Assembly: GCA_002405915.1 (NCBI GenBank)
Contig: DHMS01000045.1
Coordinates: forward strand, 1 to 38,086
Direction of reading: 5' to 3'
DNA length: 38,086 nt
Source of the DNA: Christensenella sp. UBA4636
GTDB lineage: Bacteria > Bacillota > Clostridia > Christensenellales > Borkfalkiaceae
Shown: positions 31,549-38,086 of the stretch, one piece after another
Position numbering within the stretch: the stretch's first letter is position 1
Layout: each line of letters starts with the position of its first letter
Translations under genes and position numbers: made by a program
The notes under the pieces: generated by a model
Seen by the model: the letters and a program-made list of their open reading frames with translations, nothing else
The model's database searches: none
What the model was told of the DNA's origin: nothing

Positions 31549-31577
31549 TTGTCTTTATCGCGGTTTTAGTTTATTAT
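31549..31577 (+). promoter_or_regulatory. Promoter for the membrane-protein/methyltransferase/hslO group
   Basis: TTGTCT (31549-31554), 17-base spacer, TATTAT (31572-31577), followed by a TA-rich run (31569-31612). A start near 31584 leaves a leader of about 76 bases before the ATG at 31660. Confidence 0.5.
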
Positions 31578-31659
31578 ATATATAAATAATTATTACGGAA
31601 TATTACGGACGGGCGACTTTTAATATAAAGACTTGTCGACCCGCCGACGGTGGATTATT

Positions 31660-32919
31660 ATGGCAAACAAAAAAACTAAAAAACAGGCGGCTTATGAAAA
31701 CGCCGCTAAAAAGAAAGGGAAAACTCCCGTAGGGCTTGCCGCTCTTACGGACCTTACGGGGCAGGACGGCTACACCCGCAAAAAGGTAGAAGTCGGCAGA
31801 TGGTCTTACGGCGCTTCGCTTTTGACGGGCAGCTTCAACAAAACGATTGTTCTCAATCTTTTAATGGTTTTGTTCCTTGCTCCGCTCATCTTTATGCTTG
31901 CGAGAAAAAACATGAGCCTTTTGTCGGCTTCGGCTTCCGCGCCTTTCGGGGCGAACATGATTTTGGGCATGACCCCCGCGGGCAACATGGCGGGGCTTAA
32001 AGAGTCGCTCTCGTTCATGGTCAACAGAGAATTTTATCTCTTTTTGCCGCTCTGCGCGTTTGTTCTCGGCATAGGGCTTTCGGGCGGAATGTACGTCATG
32101 CGCAACATGGCTTGGGGCAACGACGTGAGCGTGGCTTCCGCTTTCTTTAAAGGCATAAAGCGCAACTTTTTAAACGTCGTTATTTTAACGCTTTGCTTTT
32201 CGCTCTTCGCCGCGGCGGCGGGCATCGGAATATCGTATATTAACTACGAAGAAGCTATCGCGGGCGGCAAATGGTATTATCTCGCTATTAAGATATGCGT
32301 TTTGGTCGTTTTGGCGTTCCTTGCCGTATGGTACTTAACTTGCGTAACTTTTACGGAAACTTTCGGTTCCTCTTTCGGCACAATGCTTAAAAACTCGCTT
32401 AAAATCTCGTTTTATATGTTCCCGCTCAATATCTTTTTCGCGGCGTTCGCGCTTCTTCCCGTCGGGCTTTTCTTCCTCGGCACGTCGTTTCTCTTCATCG
32501 GAGCAATGCTTTACGTTCTTTTCGGCGCGTCGTTTACGCTCGTCGTCTGGACCGTTTATAGTCAGTGGCTCTACGATAAGTTTATCGACGGCAGACTCAC
32601 TAAGGTTTACGAACCGACAGAAAAGGAAGTAGCCGAAAAGAAGAGAAAGGAAACTTTGGCGAAAGAAAAGGAAGTCGCGGGCGGATTTATTTCCGCGGGA
32701 GAGGGCGCGGCGCGTATCGTTAGGGAAGAAGAGGCGGTTGAAAGAATTATCGCCGAACCCGTTACGGACGGCGGCGAAACTTTGACCATCCACGATAAAT
32801 TCACGCGTAAGGATATAGAAAAACTCACCGAAAAGAAGCTTGCTTTAAAAGAACAAGCCGAAAAATTCGTCGCGGAAAATAAACCGACCGAAATCGTTAC
32901 GGATAAAAAGAAAAAGTAA
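31660..32919 (+). CDS. Multi-pass membrane protein with charged cytoplasmic tail
   Basis: A 419-aa protein of no recognised family. The first 50 residues are lysine-rich (NKKTKKQAAYENAAKKKGK), then about six hydrophobic segments follow (about residues 62-80, 120-145, 168-190, 210-230, 250-272, 274-300). The last 110 residues are highly charged, with Lys/Glu-rich helices (KEVAEKKRKETLAKEKE) that could form a coiled coil. The membrane core, with WGNDVSVASAFFKGIKRN and similar short amphipathic loops, is reminiscent of YesL/DUF624-type proteins, but this is only a pattern. The ATG at 31660 is chosen over an in-frame TTG at 31633; GGTGG lies seven bases before it. A methyltransferase gene follows after 36 bases. 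Confidence 0.7.
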   Translation: MANKKTKKQAAYENAAKKKGKTPVGLAALTDLTGQDGYTRKKVEVGRWSYGASLLTGSFNKTIVLNLLMVLFLAPLIFMLARKNMSLLSASASAPFGANMILGMTPAGNMAGLKESLSFMVNREFYLFLPLCAFVLGIGLSGGMYVMRNMAWGNDVSVASAFFKGIKRNFLNVVILTLCFSLFAAAAGIGISYINYEEAIAGGKWYYLAIKICVLVVLAFLAVWYLTCVTFTETFGSSFGTMLKNSLKISFYMFPLNIFFAAFALLPVGLFFLGTSFLFIGAMLYVLFGASFTLVVWTVYSQWLYDKFIDGRLTKVYEPTEKEVAEKKRKETLAKEKEVAGGFISAGEGAARIVREEEAVERIIAEPVTDGGETLTIHDKFTRKDIEKLTEKKLALKEQAEKFVAENKPTEIVTDKKKK

Positions 32920-32955
32920 GTTTTGCCTTTTTTAGGTGAAAACAAAGGGTAATTT

Positions 32956-33690
32956 ATGAAAGATAAAGCCTATTCCGCGCTTGCGAGCGTGTACGAAGAT
33001 TTTATGGACGAAACTCTTTTAAAAGAGTGGAAAGCCTATCTTTTAACGCTTTTAAAAAAATATTCGCCGGGCAAAACGGGGCTTGACGTCGCTTGCGGAA
33101 GCGGAATTTTCACCCGCGCGGAAGCGGAAAACGGGTATAAGGTTACGGGCGTCGACATCTCGGAAGAAATGCTTGCCGCCGCGCAGGAAAAAGCCACCGA
33201 AAAAAAGCTCAATATCCGCTTTCTTAAAGAGGACATGACCAAGCTTTCGTCGTTCGAAAAAGTCGATTTTATAACCGTAGTCAACGACGGAATAAACTAT
33301 ATCGACCCGAAAAAACGCGTTAAAACTTTCAAAAATTTTTATAAGTGCCTAAAAACGGGCGGCATTTTACTGTTCGATTTTTCCACTAAATACAAGCTCG
33401 AAAAGGTAATCGGCAACAATCTTTTCGCCGAGGATAACGAGGACTGCTCGTATCTCTGGTTCAACGAGCTTTTTTCCGACCGCGTGGAAATGGAACTTTC
33501 GGTTTTTAAAAGGCAGGAAAACGGGCTTTACGAAAAGAAAGAAGAAAAACACACTCAATATTTTATGACGGGCGAAGATATTACGTCCGAACTCGAAAGT
33601 TGCTCTTTTACCGTTTTAGCAGAGAACTTTTTAGGCGGAGAAGTAAAAGAGGAAAGCCAAAGAATACAGATTATTGCAATAAAGAAGTGA
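32956..33690 (+). CDS. Class I SAM-dependent methyltransferase
   Basis: A 244-aa methyltransferase. TGLDVACGSGIFTRAEAENGYKVTGVDISEEML (about residues 37-70) is motif I with the acidic loop binding the ribose of SAM, followed by motif II-like FLKEDMTKLS and VDFITVVNDGINYI, then GGILLFDFS as motif post III. Such YqeM/CmoA-like proteins occur widely in Firmicutes with unknown targets. The ATG at 32956 has AAAGGGT about six bases before it. It ends six bases ahead of hslO, so the two are likely co-transcribed with the membrane protein upstream. Confidence 0.85.
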   Translation: MKDKAYSALASVYEDFMDETLLKEWKAYLLTLLKKYSPGKTGLDVACGSGIFTRAEAENGYKVTGVDISEEMLAAAQEKATEKKLNIRFLKEDMTKLSSFEKVDFITVVNDGINYIDPKKRVKTFKNFYKCLKTGGILLFDFSTKYKLEKVIGNNLFAEDNEDCSYLWFNELFSDRVEMELSVFKRQENGLYEKKEEKHTQYFMTGEDITSELESCSFTVLAENFLGGEVKEESQRIQIIAIKK

Positions 33691-33695
33691 AAATT

Positions 33696-34571
33696 ATGGG
33701 TAAAATTTATAAAGGACTTGCGTTTGACGGACAAGTATCCGTCAGTATAATAGATTCTACGGACATTGTGGAGGAAGCTATAAGGTTGCACTCTCTTTCT
33801 CCGCTTGCCGCCGCCGCGCTCGGCAGAGCGATGACTGCGGTTTGCTTTATGGCGACCAACCTTAAAAACGCCGACGATAACCTTTCGGTCACGATAGACG
33901 GCGACGGCGTGGGCGGGCAGATAGTCGTCTGCGCGGACAGTAAACTCAATATCCGCGGTTACATAGACAACCCGTCCGCATATTTACCGCTTAACGCGGC
34001 GGGAAAGCTCGACGTAGGCGGTTGCGTGGGTAGAAACGGCAAGATTACGGTCGTTAAGAATATGGGGCTTAAAGAGCCGTATACGGGTTGTTCTCGCCTT
34101 GTGAGCGGCGAACTCGCAGAGGATTTTTCGGCTTACTATACATATAGCGAACAACAACCCACCGGCATGGCGTTAGGCGTGAAAATAGGCAAAGATTTGC
34201 ACTGCGCGGGCGCGGGCGGAGTCGTTTTTCAGGCGATGCCGGGTGCAACCGACGAAGCGCTTGCGAAAGCGGAAGAAGTGCTGTCGCATTTTTCCAATAT
34301 CAGCACGATGATAGAAACGGGCGGCGCGGCGGGCGTTCTCGACGGATATTTCCCGGACGGATTTTTCGTCGAATACGAGCCTAAATATCACTGCACATGC
34401 TCTAAAGAATACGTCGACCGCGTGCTTATAACGCTCGGCGAAAAGGAACTTTACGACTGCATAAAAGATGAGGGCAAAATAGAAGTAAACTGCCACTTTT
34501 GCGACAAAAAATACGTTTATTTTAAAGACGACGTTGACAAACTTTTAGGAAAAACAAATGGAAGCAACTAA
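33696..34571 (+). CDS. hslO: Redox-regulated chaperone Hsp33
   Basis: Cytoplasmic holdase turned on by oxidative unfolding. It has 291 aa (usual 285-300). KGLAFDGQVSVSIIDSTDIVEEAI, LGRAMTAVCFMA and DGVGGQIVVCAD form the N-terminal domain, FVEYEPKYHCTCSKEYVDRVL and VNCHFCDKKY supply the four zinc-binding cysteines (CxC and CxxC) of the redox switch, and the C-terminal helix follows. The ATG at 33696 is used; a longer reading from 33600 would extend into the methyltransferase gene. Its ribosome site is weak (GAAGTGA), so translation may depend on coupling. The last 14 bases overlap the TPR gene. Confidence 0.95.
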   Translation: MGKIYKGLAFDGQVSVSIIDSTDIVEEAIRLHSLSPLAAAALGRAMTAVCFMATNLKNADDNLSVTIDGDGVGGQIVVCADSKLNIRGYIDNPSAYLPLNAAGKLDVGGCVGRNGKITVVKNMGLKEPYTGCSRLVSGELAEDFSAYYTYSEQQPTGMALGVKIGKDLHCAGAGGVVFQAMPGATDEALAKAEEVLSHFSNISTMIETGGAAGVLDGYFPDGFFVEYEPKYHCTCSKEYVDRVLITLGEKELYDCIKDEGKIEVNCHFCDKKYVYFKDDVDKLLGKTNGSN

Positions 34572-36216
34572 GAGCGAAAAAATAGTGTGGGACGGCTATG
34601 AAATAGCCTTGAAACGCTACGAAGCGGGTAATTACGAGGGCGCGCTCACGATTTTACTGAACGACGACGAGGACGGACACGCTACGCCGCGCATTCTCGC
34701 GCTTATCGCCGCCGTTTATTTCGATATTGAAATGTACCGTTACAGTATAGAGTATTGGCTAAGGTATCTTTCGCTCGTTTCAAGCACGGAGTATAAGGCA
34801 AAGGCGTATAACGCGCTCGCCGCGTGCTATTGTCGGCTCGACATGCCGGGACCCATGACGTACTGGTACGAGGAGCAGTTGAAGCTTTGCGGACCGACAG
34901 AAATGGATTACGACTACGTTTTAATGGATTATTACGACGCTGTTAACGACGCGGTTGCGCCCGAATTTTATTCGGTGGATAACCCGCCGTGTGACAAAAT
35001 AGCGTGGGAAGGCAGCGTGCTTATCGCCGAAGGAAAATACGAAGAGGCGATGGCAAAGCTTGAAGAAATCCCGAAAGACGACGTTAGATACGTCGATTCT
35101 CGGCTCAATATTTCGGCGTGCCTTTCCGTTGACGGAGAGGACGAAAAATCGCTTGAAGTTCTCGAAAAACTAATTGAGGAAAAGCCCGATAGCGGAGCCG
35201 CAAACCTTGCTTACGCGGCGTACCTTTTCGATACGAACAGAATGACGGAAGCAAAGTATTACGCCGAAAAAGCCTTGGAATACGGGCTTGACGACGAGGA
35301 GGATATGTTCCGCCTTGCTTTTATTCTTTTGTATTTCGGACGAGAAGACGAAGCCTTGAAACAAATTAACGAATGTCTTTCTTTTTCACCGTATTTTTTG
35401 AAAGCTTTGCTTTTGAAGGGCGAACTTTTCTATAATAGAAAACGCTACGAAGAAGCCGCGGAAATTTTCAAAAAACTCTACGACGTTACCCGCGGCACTA
35501 TCTCAAAATATTACTATAATCTGTGTATTTCGCCCGAAAGAGATAAGATAGAAAAGCTCGATTACGGCGTGATACTCCCCAAAGAAGAGGCGGCGACGCG
35601 CTTTGCGCACGTCGCGCTAATAATCGCGGGCGGCGAAAAAATCGTAAAGGCGGAAAAGAAAGAAACGCTAACGGACCTTGCCGACTGGTGCTTGTTCTTC
35701 CCTAACGCTTTGCAAAAGGAATTCATCAAAACTCTGCTCATGTCGGGTACAAAAATGCGCCGATATTTTATAGACAAGCTCGTTTGTCCGCGCATCGACA
35801 CGGAAACCAAATTAGTTATCATAGAGGGCTTAACGCGTTCGGGGTACCACAAAAAAATCGGCGTGGAAATGACTAACGCGTACTTGACGACGAAAATTGT
35901 TCCCGCGGACTTCGGAGTTAAGTTCGAAAACGACATTTTTGCCGACGCTTACGCTTTCGCTTTCGCCAAAATCTGCCTTTTCGACGACAGGGCGAAAGAA
36001 CTCAGAGAATACGCTTACGATATGTTTTACTACACGCTCGACCATCACACGCTCAACAAAATAACCGACAAAAACGCGCTTGCTGCGGCTATGCTTACTA
36101 AGGGCGGGTACGACGTTATGGACCAGAGCGGCTTTGTAACGCATATTTTGATGACCAACAAGAAAAAAATCAAAGAAATGCTTTCTTACACGGGGGGAGG
36201 TACCGACAATGACTAA
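34558..36216 (+). CDS. TPR-repeat protein
   Basis: A 552-aa soluble protein made of helical repeats. Several TPR-like units can be read: EIALKRYEAGNYEGALTILL (about 15-34), VLIAEGKYEEAMAKLEEI (about 155-172), LLLKGELFYNRKRYEEAAEIFKKL (about 280-305) and DEEDMFRLAFILLYFGREDEAL. The last 200 residues are helical without clear repeats. No catalytic motif is seen. It starts 14 bases inside hslO, with AGGA about eight bases before the ATG, and it ends eight bases inside the next gene. Tight overlap with hslO suggests a shared setting, possibly protein quality control, but this is inference. Confidence 0.8.
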   Translation: MEATKSEKIVWDGYEIALKRYEAGNYEGALTILLNDDEDGHATPRILALIAAVYFDIEMYRYSIEYWLRYLSLVSSTEYKAKAYNALAACYCRLDMPGPMTYWYEEQLKLCGPTEMDYDYVLMDYYDAVNDAVAPEFYSVDNPPCDKIAWEGSVLIAEGKYEEAMAKLEEIPKDDVRYVDSRLNISACLSVDGEDEKSLEVLEKLIEEKPDSGAANLAYAAYLFDTNRMTEAKYYAEKALEYGLDDEEDMFRLAFILLYFGREDEALKQINECLSFSPYFLKALLLKGELFYNRKRYEEAAEIFKKLYDVTRGTISKYYYNLCISPERDKIEKLDYGVILPKEEAATRFAHVALIIAGGEKIVKAEKKETLTDLADWCLFFPNALQKEFIKTLLMSGTKMRRYFIDKLVCPRIDTETKLVIIEGLTRSGYHKKIGVEMTNAYLTTKIVPADFGVKFENDIFADAYAFAFAKICLFDDRAKELREYAYDMFYYTLDHHTLNKITDKNALAAAMLTKGGYDVMDQSGFVTHILMTNKKKIKEMLSYTGGGTDND

Positions 36217-37042
36217 GGTTGTGGATATCAACAAAATATTTGCCGATTACGTCAAGGGCTATCTCGTTAAAAATAAAGGCAAAATTAAGCCGGACGAGAT
36301 AGAATCGCGCACGGCGGAGCTTTATAGCGCGTTCGAATCGGAGCCTTGCGCCGCGCTCGGCGGCAAAACGCCCAAGGAGTATTACGCGGACGAACCCGAT
36401 CTTTTAGGGCTTTTAAAAAGGCACGTAAAAGAGAACGTGGAAGTCAACGAATACTTAATAGAAGAGATTGAAAAGCGCGTGGACAAAAAAACGCTCGCGG
36501 CTGTTTTGTCCGACGAAACGGAGGACGAAGAAGTAATCGAAACGGTGCTTGACATTCTCGTCGAATCGGATCCGAAAAGTTGCGTTAACGAACTTATAGA
36601 CGTACTTTTCAATAAAAAAGTATGTTCCCACGCGATAGACGACGCCGTGGAAGCACTCATTCCTTTTGCGGACGAAGTCGCCGATAAACTTTTGGACAGA
36701 ATGAACGCGGAAAATAGGTTCGACAGCTACTTTGTTGAAATTTTGTCGCACTGCGTTGTCAAAAGAAAGGAAATAAAGAAGCTCATTTTAGACGGGCTTT
36801 CGGCGGGCGAAAAGGTGCCTGAATACGCAAACTACGCAAGAATTTACGACGACGAAAGCATGCTCCCCGACTTAAAAAGAATTTTAGCTTCCCTTTCCGA
36901 CTACGTTTCGTACAAGGAACTCAAAATGACGATAGAAAGCCTCGGCGGCGAGGCGGGCGAACGCGATTTTACTTACGATAAGGACTTTATCGCGATAAAA
37001 GCCGCGGAAGCAAAGGCGGCGGAAGATGAGCGTAAAGATTAA
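36209..37042 (+). CDS. HEAT-like helical repeat protein, function unknown
   Basis: A 277-aa acidic protein with no motif I recognise as catalytic. From about residue 85 it reads as repeated pairs of helices (TEDEEVIETVLDILVESDPKS, CSHAIDDAVEALIPFADEVAD, RKEIKKLILDGLSAGE), which resembles HEAT/Armadillo-like repeats. The C-terminus is Ala/Glu/Lys-rich. GGGGGAGG lies about eight bases before the ATG, very strong, and the gene overlaps the TPR gene by eight bases (ATGACTAA). A DUF1963-like gene overlaps its end by 17 bases. Together with the TPR gene it may form a scaffold-type complex; this is inference. Confidence 0.7.
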   Translation: MTKVVDINKIFADYVKGYLVKNKGKIKPDEIESRTAELYSAFESEPCAALGGKTPKEYYADEPDLLGLLKRHVKENVEVNEYLIEEIEKRVDKKTLAAVLSDETEDEEVIETVLDILVESDPKSCVNELIDVLFNKKVCSHAIDDAVEALIPFADEVADKLLDRMNAENRFDSYFVEILSHCVVKRKEIKKLILDGLSAGEKVPEYANYARIYDDESMLPDLKRILASLSDYVSYKELKMTIESLGGEAGERDFTYDKDFIAIKAAEAKAAEDERKD

Positions 37043-37559
37043 AGCGGGCGAATTTGCAGACCTCGATACGAGTAAGTTTTTCGGCGAAATACTGCTGCCC
37101 GAAAAGTGGCTTAAAGACGGAATTTTCGGCGAAACGGAAATCTTTTTTTGTCAGATAAACCTTGAAGATTTTTCGCCTTACGATATCGGCAACCTTTTGC
37201 CGCATTCCGGAATGCTGTACTTCTTTTTAGACCTTGATAAAGTTCCCGCCGAGGGCATTGTTCGCTACTATGACGGCTTGCCCGAAGCATACACCGATTT
37301 TAACGAAGAAGCCGATACGGGCTACGACCTGGAAACGGAATTCCCGATAGAGTTCACCGTCGGCGCGGACGAAAAAACGGCTATGCTTTGCCGCGACGAA
37401 AAGGTTTTCGATAACGAAGTTTGCCTTTTAAGGTTTTGCCCGAGAGAGTTCGAAGACGTGGATTTTTTAAGCGATATCGACGGAAAAGTGTATTTCGTTA
37501 TAGATAAGGAAAGCTTAAAAAAGCGCGATTTTTCGGCGGCTAAGCTCGTAGTCGGCTAA
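37026..37559 (+). CDS. DUF1963 (YwqG-like) protein
   Basis: A 177-aa protein resembling the DUF1963/YwqG group. The diagnostic piece is IFFCQINLEDFSPYDIGNLLPHSGMLYFFLD (about residues 38-68), which fits the 'f.aQInl.el...LP..G.LyFF.d' pattern of that family, and the C-terminal LLRFCPREFEDVDFLSDIDGKVYFVIDKESL resembles its 'L.l.....f...ygD.G.lyf.I...dl' end. It is shorter than the usual 230-290. The molecular function of the family is unknown. It begins 17 bases inside the HEAT-like gene and is the last coding gene in the window; no clear terminator follows. Confidence 0.72.
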   Translation: MSVKIKAGEFADLDTSKFFGEILLPEKWLKDGIFGETEIFFCQINLEDFSPYDIGNLLPHSGMLYFFLDLDKVPAEGIVRYYDGLPEAYTDFNEEADTGYDLETEFPIEFTVGADEKTAMLCRDEKVFDNEVCLLRFCPREFEDVDFLSDIDGKVYFVIDKESLKKRDFSAAKLVVG

Positions 37560-37651
37560 TCGCGACAACCTAAGTTTTGGCTTTTAACGGTAAAAAAGAA
37601 CAAAAAAATATTTCGGCTTTAATAAAATATCGTAAAATTATCGAAAAAAAC

Positions 37652-37680
37652 TTGCTAAAATTTTGCGGATATGTTAATAT
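37652..37680 (+). promoter_or_regulatory. Promoter of tRNA-Glu
   Basis: TTGCTA (37652-37657), a 17-base spacer and TAATAT (37675-37680). A start near 37687 lies 14 bases before the mature tRNA. Confidence 0.65.
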
Positions 37681-37700
37681 ATTCAAGCTGAAATAAATTC

Positions 37701-37775
37701 GGCCTCATGGTCAAGCGGTCAAGACGCCGCCCTCTCACGGCGGAAACTGGGGTTCGATTCCCCATGGGGCTACCA
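37701..37775 (+). tRNA. tRNA-Glu(CTC), CCA encoded
   Basis: A complete cloverleaf: acceptor GGCCTCA pairs with TGGGGCT, with two G-U pairs. The anticodon stem CCGCC/GGCGG encloses loop CTCTCAC with anticodon CTC, which reads GAG. The T-stem GGGGT pairs with the ATTCCCC side around the usual TTCGATT loop, and 3' ACCA is encoded. A sigma-A-type promoter precedes it. Its last bases form part of a long inverted repeat with the trailer. Confidence 0.95.
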
Positions 37776-37829
37776 CACACAAAAGGCGTACCTTTACGGT
37801 GCGCCTTTTGTGTGTGGTAGTCCCATGTG
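37761..37829. repeat. Long inverted repeat spanning the tRNA-Glu 3' end and its trailer
   Basis: Arms 37761-37792 and 37798-37829 are reverse complements over 32 bases with one mismatch and two G-T pairs, around a TTTAC loop. The left arm contains the 3' T-stem strand, the acceptor strand and CCA of tRNA-Glu. The innermost 20 bases per arm (from CCACACAC inward) pair with one G-T. No T-run follows, so this is not a usual terminator. Confidence 0.85.
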
Positions 37830-37895
37830 CTGATTGCAACCCCAAAGCAATGCAACGCCTTATAGCGTTGTGTTGCGTGGGTTCGTGCTTTCGCG
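37786..37895. repeat. Structured repeat, copy 1 (110 bases)
   Basis: Matches 37977-38086 with five substitutions in 110 bases. It holds a 12-bp hairpin, GCAATGCAACGC (37847-37858) with GCGTTGTGTTGC (37865-37876), enclosed by AACCC/GGGTT. Read on the minus strand its left part resembles the tRNA-Glu 3' end (TGGGGTT, CCCATGGGACTACCA-like). No gene is seen in 37776-38086. Confidence 0.85.
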
Positions 37896-37976
37896 ACTTT
37901 ATGGCGCGAATGCCGCGGCGGTTTATCGCCGCTTTCCCGTACTATATAATGAGTGAATCCTTATTTCTTTTAATTT

Positions 37977-38086
37977 GCGTACCTTTACGGTGCGCCTTTT
38001 GTGTGTGGTAGTCCCATGGGCTAATTGTAACCCCAAAGCAATGCAACGCCTTATGGCGTTGTATTGCGTGGGTTCGTGCTTTCGCG
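37977..38086. repeat. Structured repeat, copy 2 (cut by window end)
   Basis: Second copy at a 191-base offset. The corresponding hairpin arms are 38038-38049 and 38056-38067. It lacks a tRNA on its left, so the long inverted repeat of copy 1 is reduced to a 7-bp hairpin at its start. The element may continue past the window. The 81 bases between the copies hold further short palindromes, such as GCGGCG/CGCCGC near 37916-37933. Confidence 0.85.

Noticed and set aside
33600..33695. Earlier start for hslO
   Set aside because: It overlaps the methyltransferase by 90 bases in another frame and Hsp33 begins at KIYKGLAFDG.
37655..37855. Open frame on the minus strand across tRNA-Glu (contains MGNRTPVSAVRGRR)
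   Set aside because: It is the antisense translation of the tRNA and its trailer, a well-known false protein; no ribosome site.
37786..38086. Possible CRISPR array
   Set aside because: Only two repeats of 110 bases with an 81-base gap, internal hairpins and no cas gene; size and number do not fit.

Overview
The window looks like chromosomal DNA of an uncultured, probably anaerobic member of the Bacillota (Clostridia, perhaps Christensenellales-like). The evidence is a WhiA homologue behind murB and a PHP phosphoesterase, an M16 'YmxG-like' peptidase, a type II IlvE, a two-gene NfnAB-like electron-bifurcating transhydrogenase, Hsp33, strong AGGAGG-type ribosome sites and canonical sigma-A promoters. 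The genus is inference; no rRNA is present. Genes are dense, mostly on the + strand, often overlapping by 1-26 bases. No IS element, phage module or CRISPR array is visible.

Layout. 1-421 (-) is the start of a membrane-anchored acidic repeat protein. 689-4294 holds two FAD oxidoreductases and an ATP-grasp ligase. 4492-6516 is a metallo-beta-lactamase-fold hydrolase plus rho. A C26 glutamine amidotransferase-like gene (-) overlaps the end of rho and diverges from an MTA/SAH-nucleosidase-like gene, which is followed by an ArsB/NhaD-type permease and a short-chain dehydrogenase. 10106-12062 is a NodB-like protein overlapping an M16 peptidase. 12227-14559 holds a GNAT-like protein, ilvE and a CatA-like acyltransferase. 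14609-17480 is a tandem pair of paralogous proteins with a TIR-like N-terminal domain and a TPR-like helical C-terminus, followed by nfnA-nfnB. After a bidirectional terminator comes an O-antigen-ligase-like gene (-). 21415-26815 holds a solute-binding-like protein, murB, PHP, whiA, gpsA and an SGNH hydrolase. 26985-29482 holds a TetR regulator and pyrG. 29599-31475 (-) is dapB and asd. 31660-37559 is a membrane protein, a methyltransferase, hslO and three overlapping genes (TPR, HEAT-like, DUF1963-like). tRNA-Glu(CTC) lies at 37701-37775, and the window ends in a structured repeat.

What stands out. (1) The TIR-like/TPR pair is the best candidate for an undescribed, possibly defence or NAD-signalling, system; both copies keep the glutamate expected for NADase activity. 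(2) The pyrG leader carries a terminator hairpin, a competing hairpin and an internal Shine-Dalgarno with an in-frame TTG start. (3) A 28-base inverted repeat overlies the -35 box of a perfect consensus promoter in front of the TetR gene. (4) The 3' end of tRNA-Glu lies in a 32-base-arm inverted repeat whose other arm belongs to a roughly 110-base element repeated 191 bases later. (5) The dapB product lacks the His-His of the family's catalytic motif. These are readings by eye; no database search was run.
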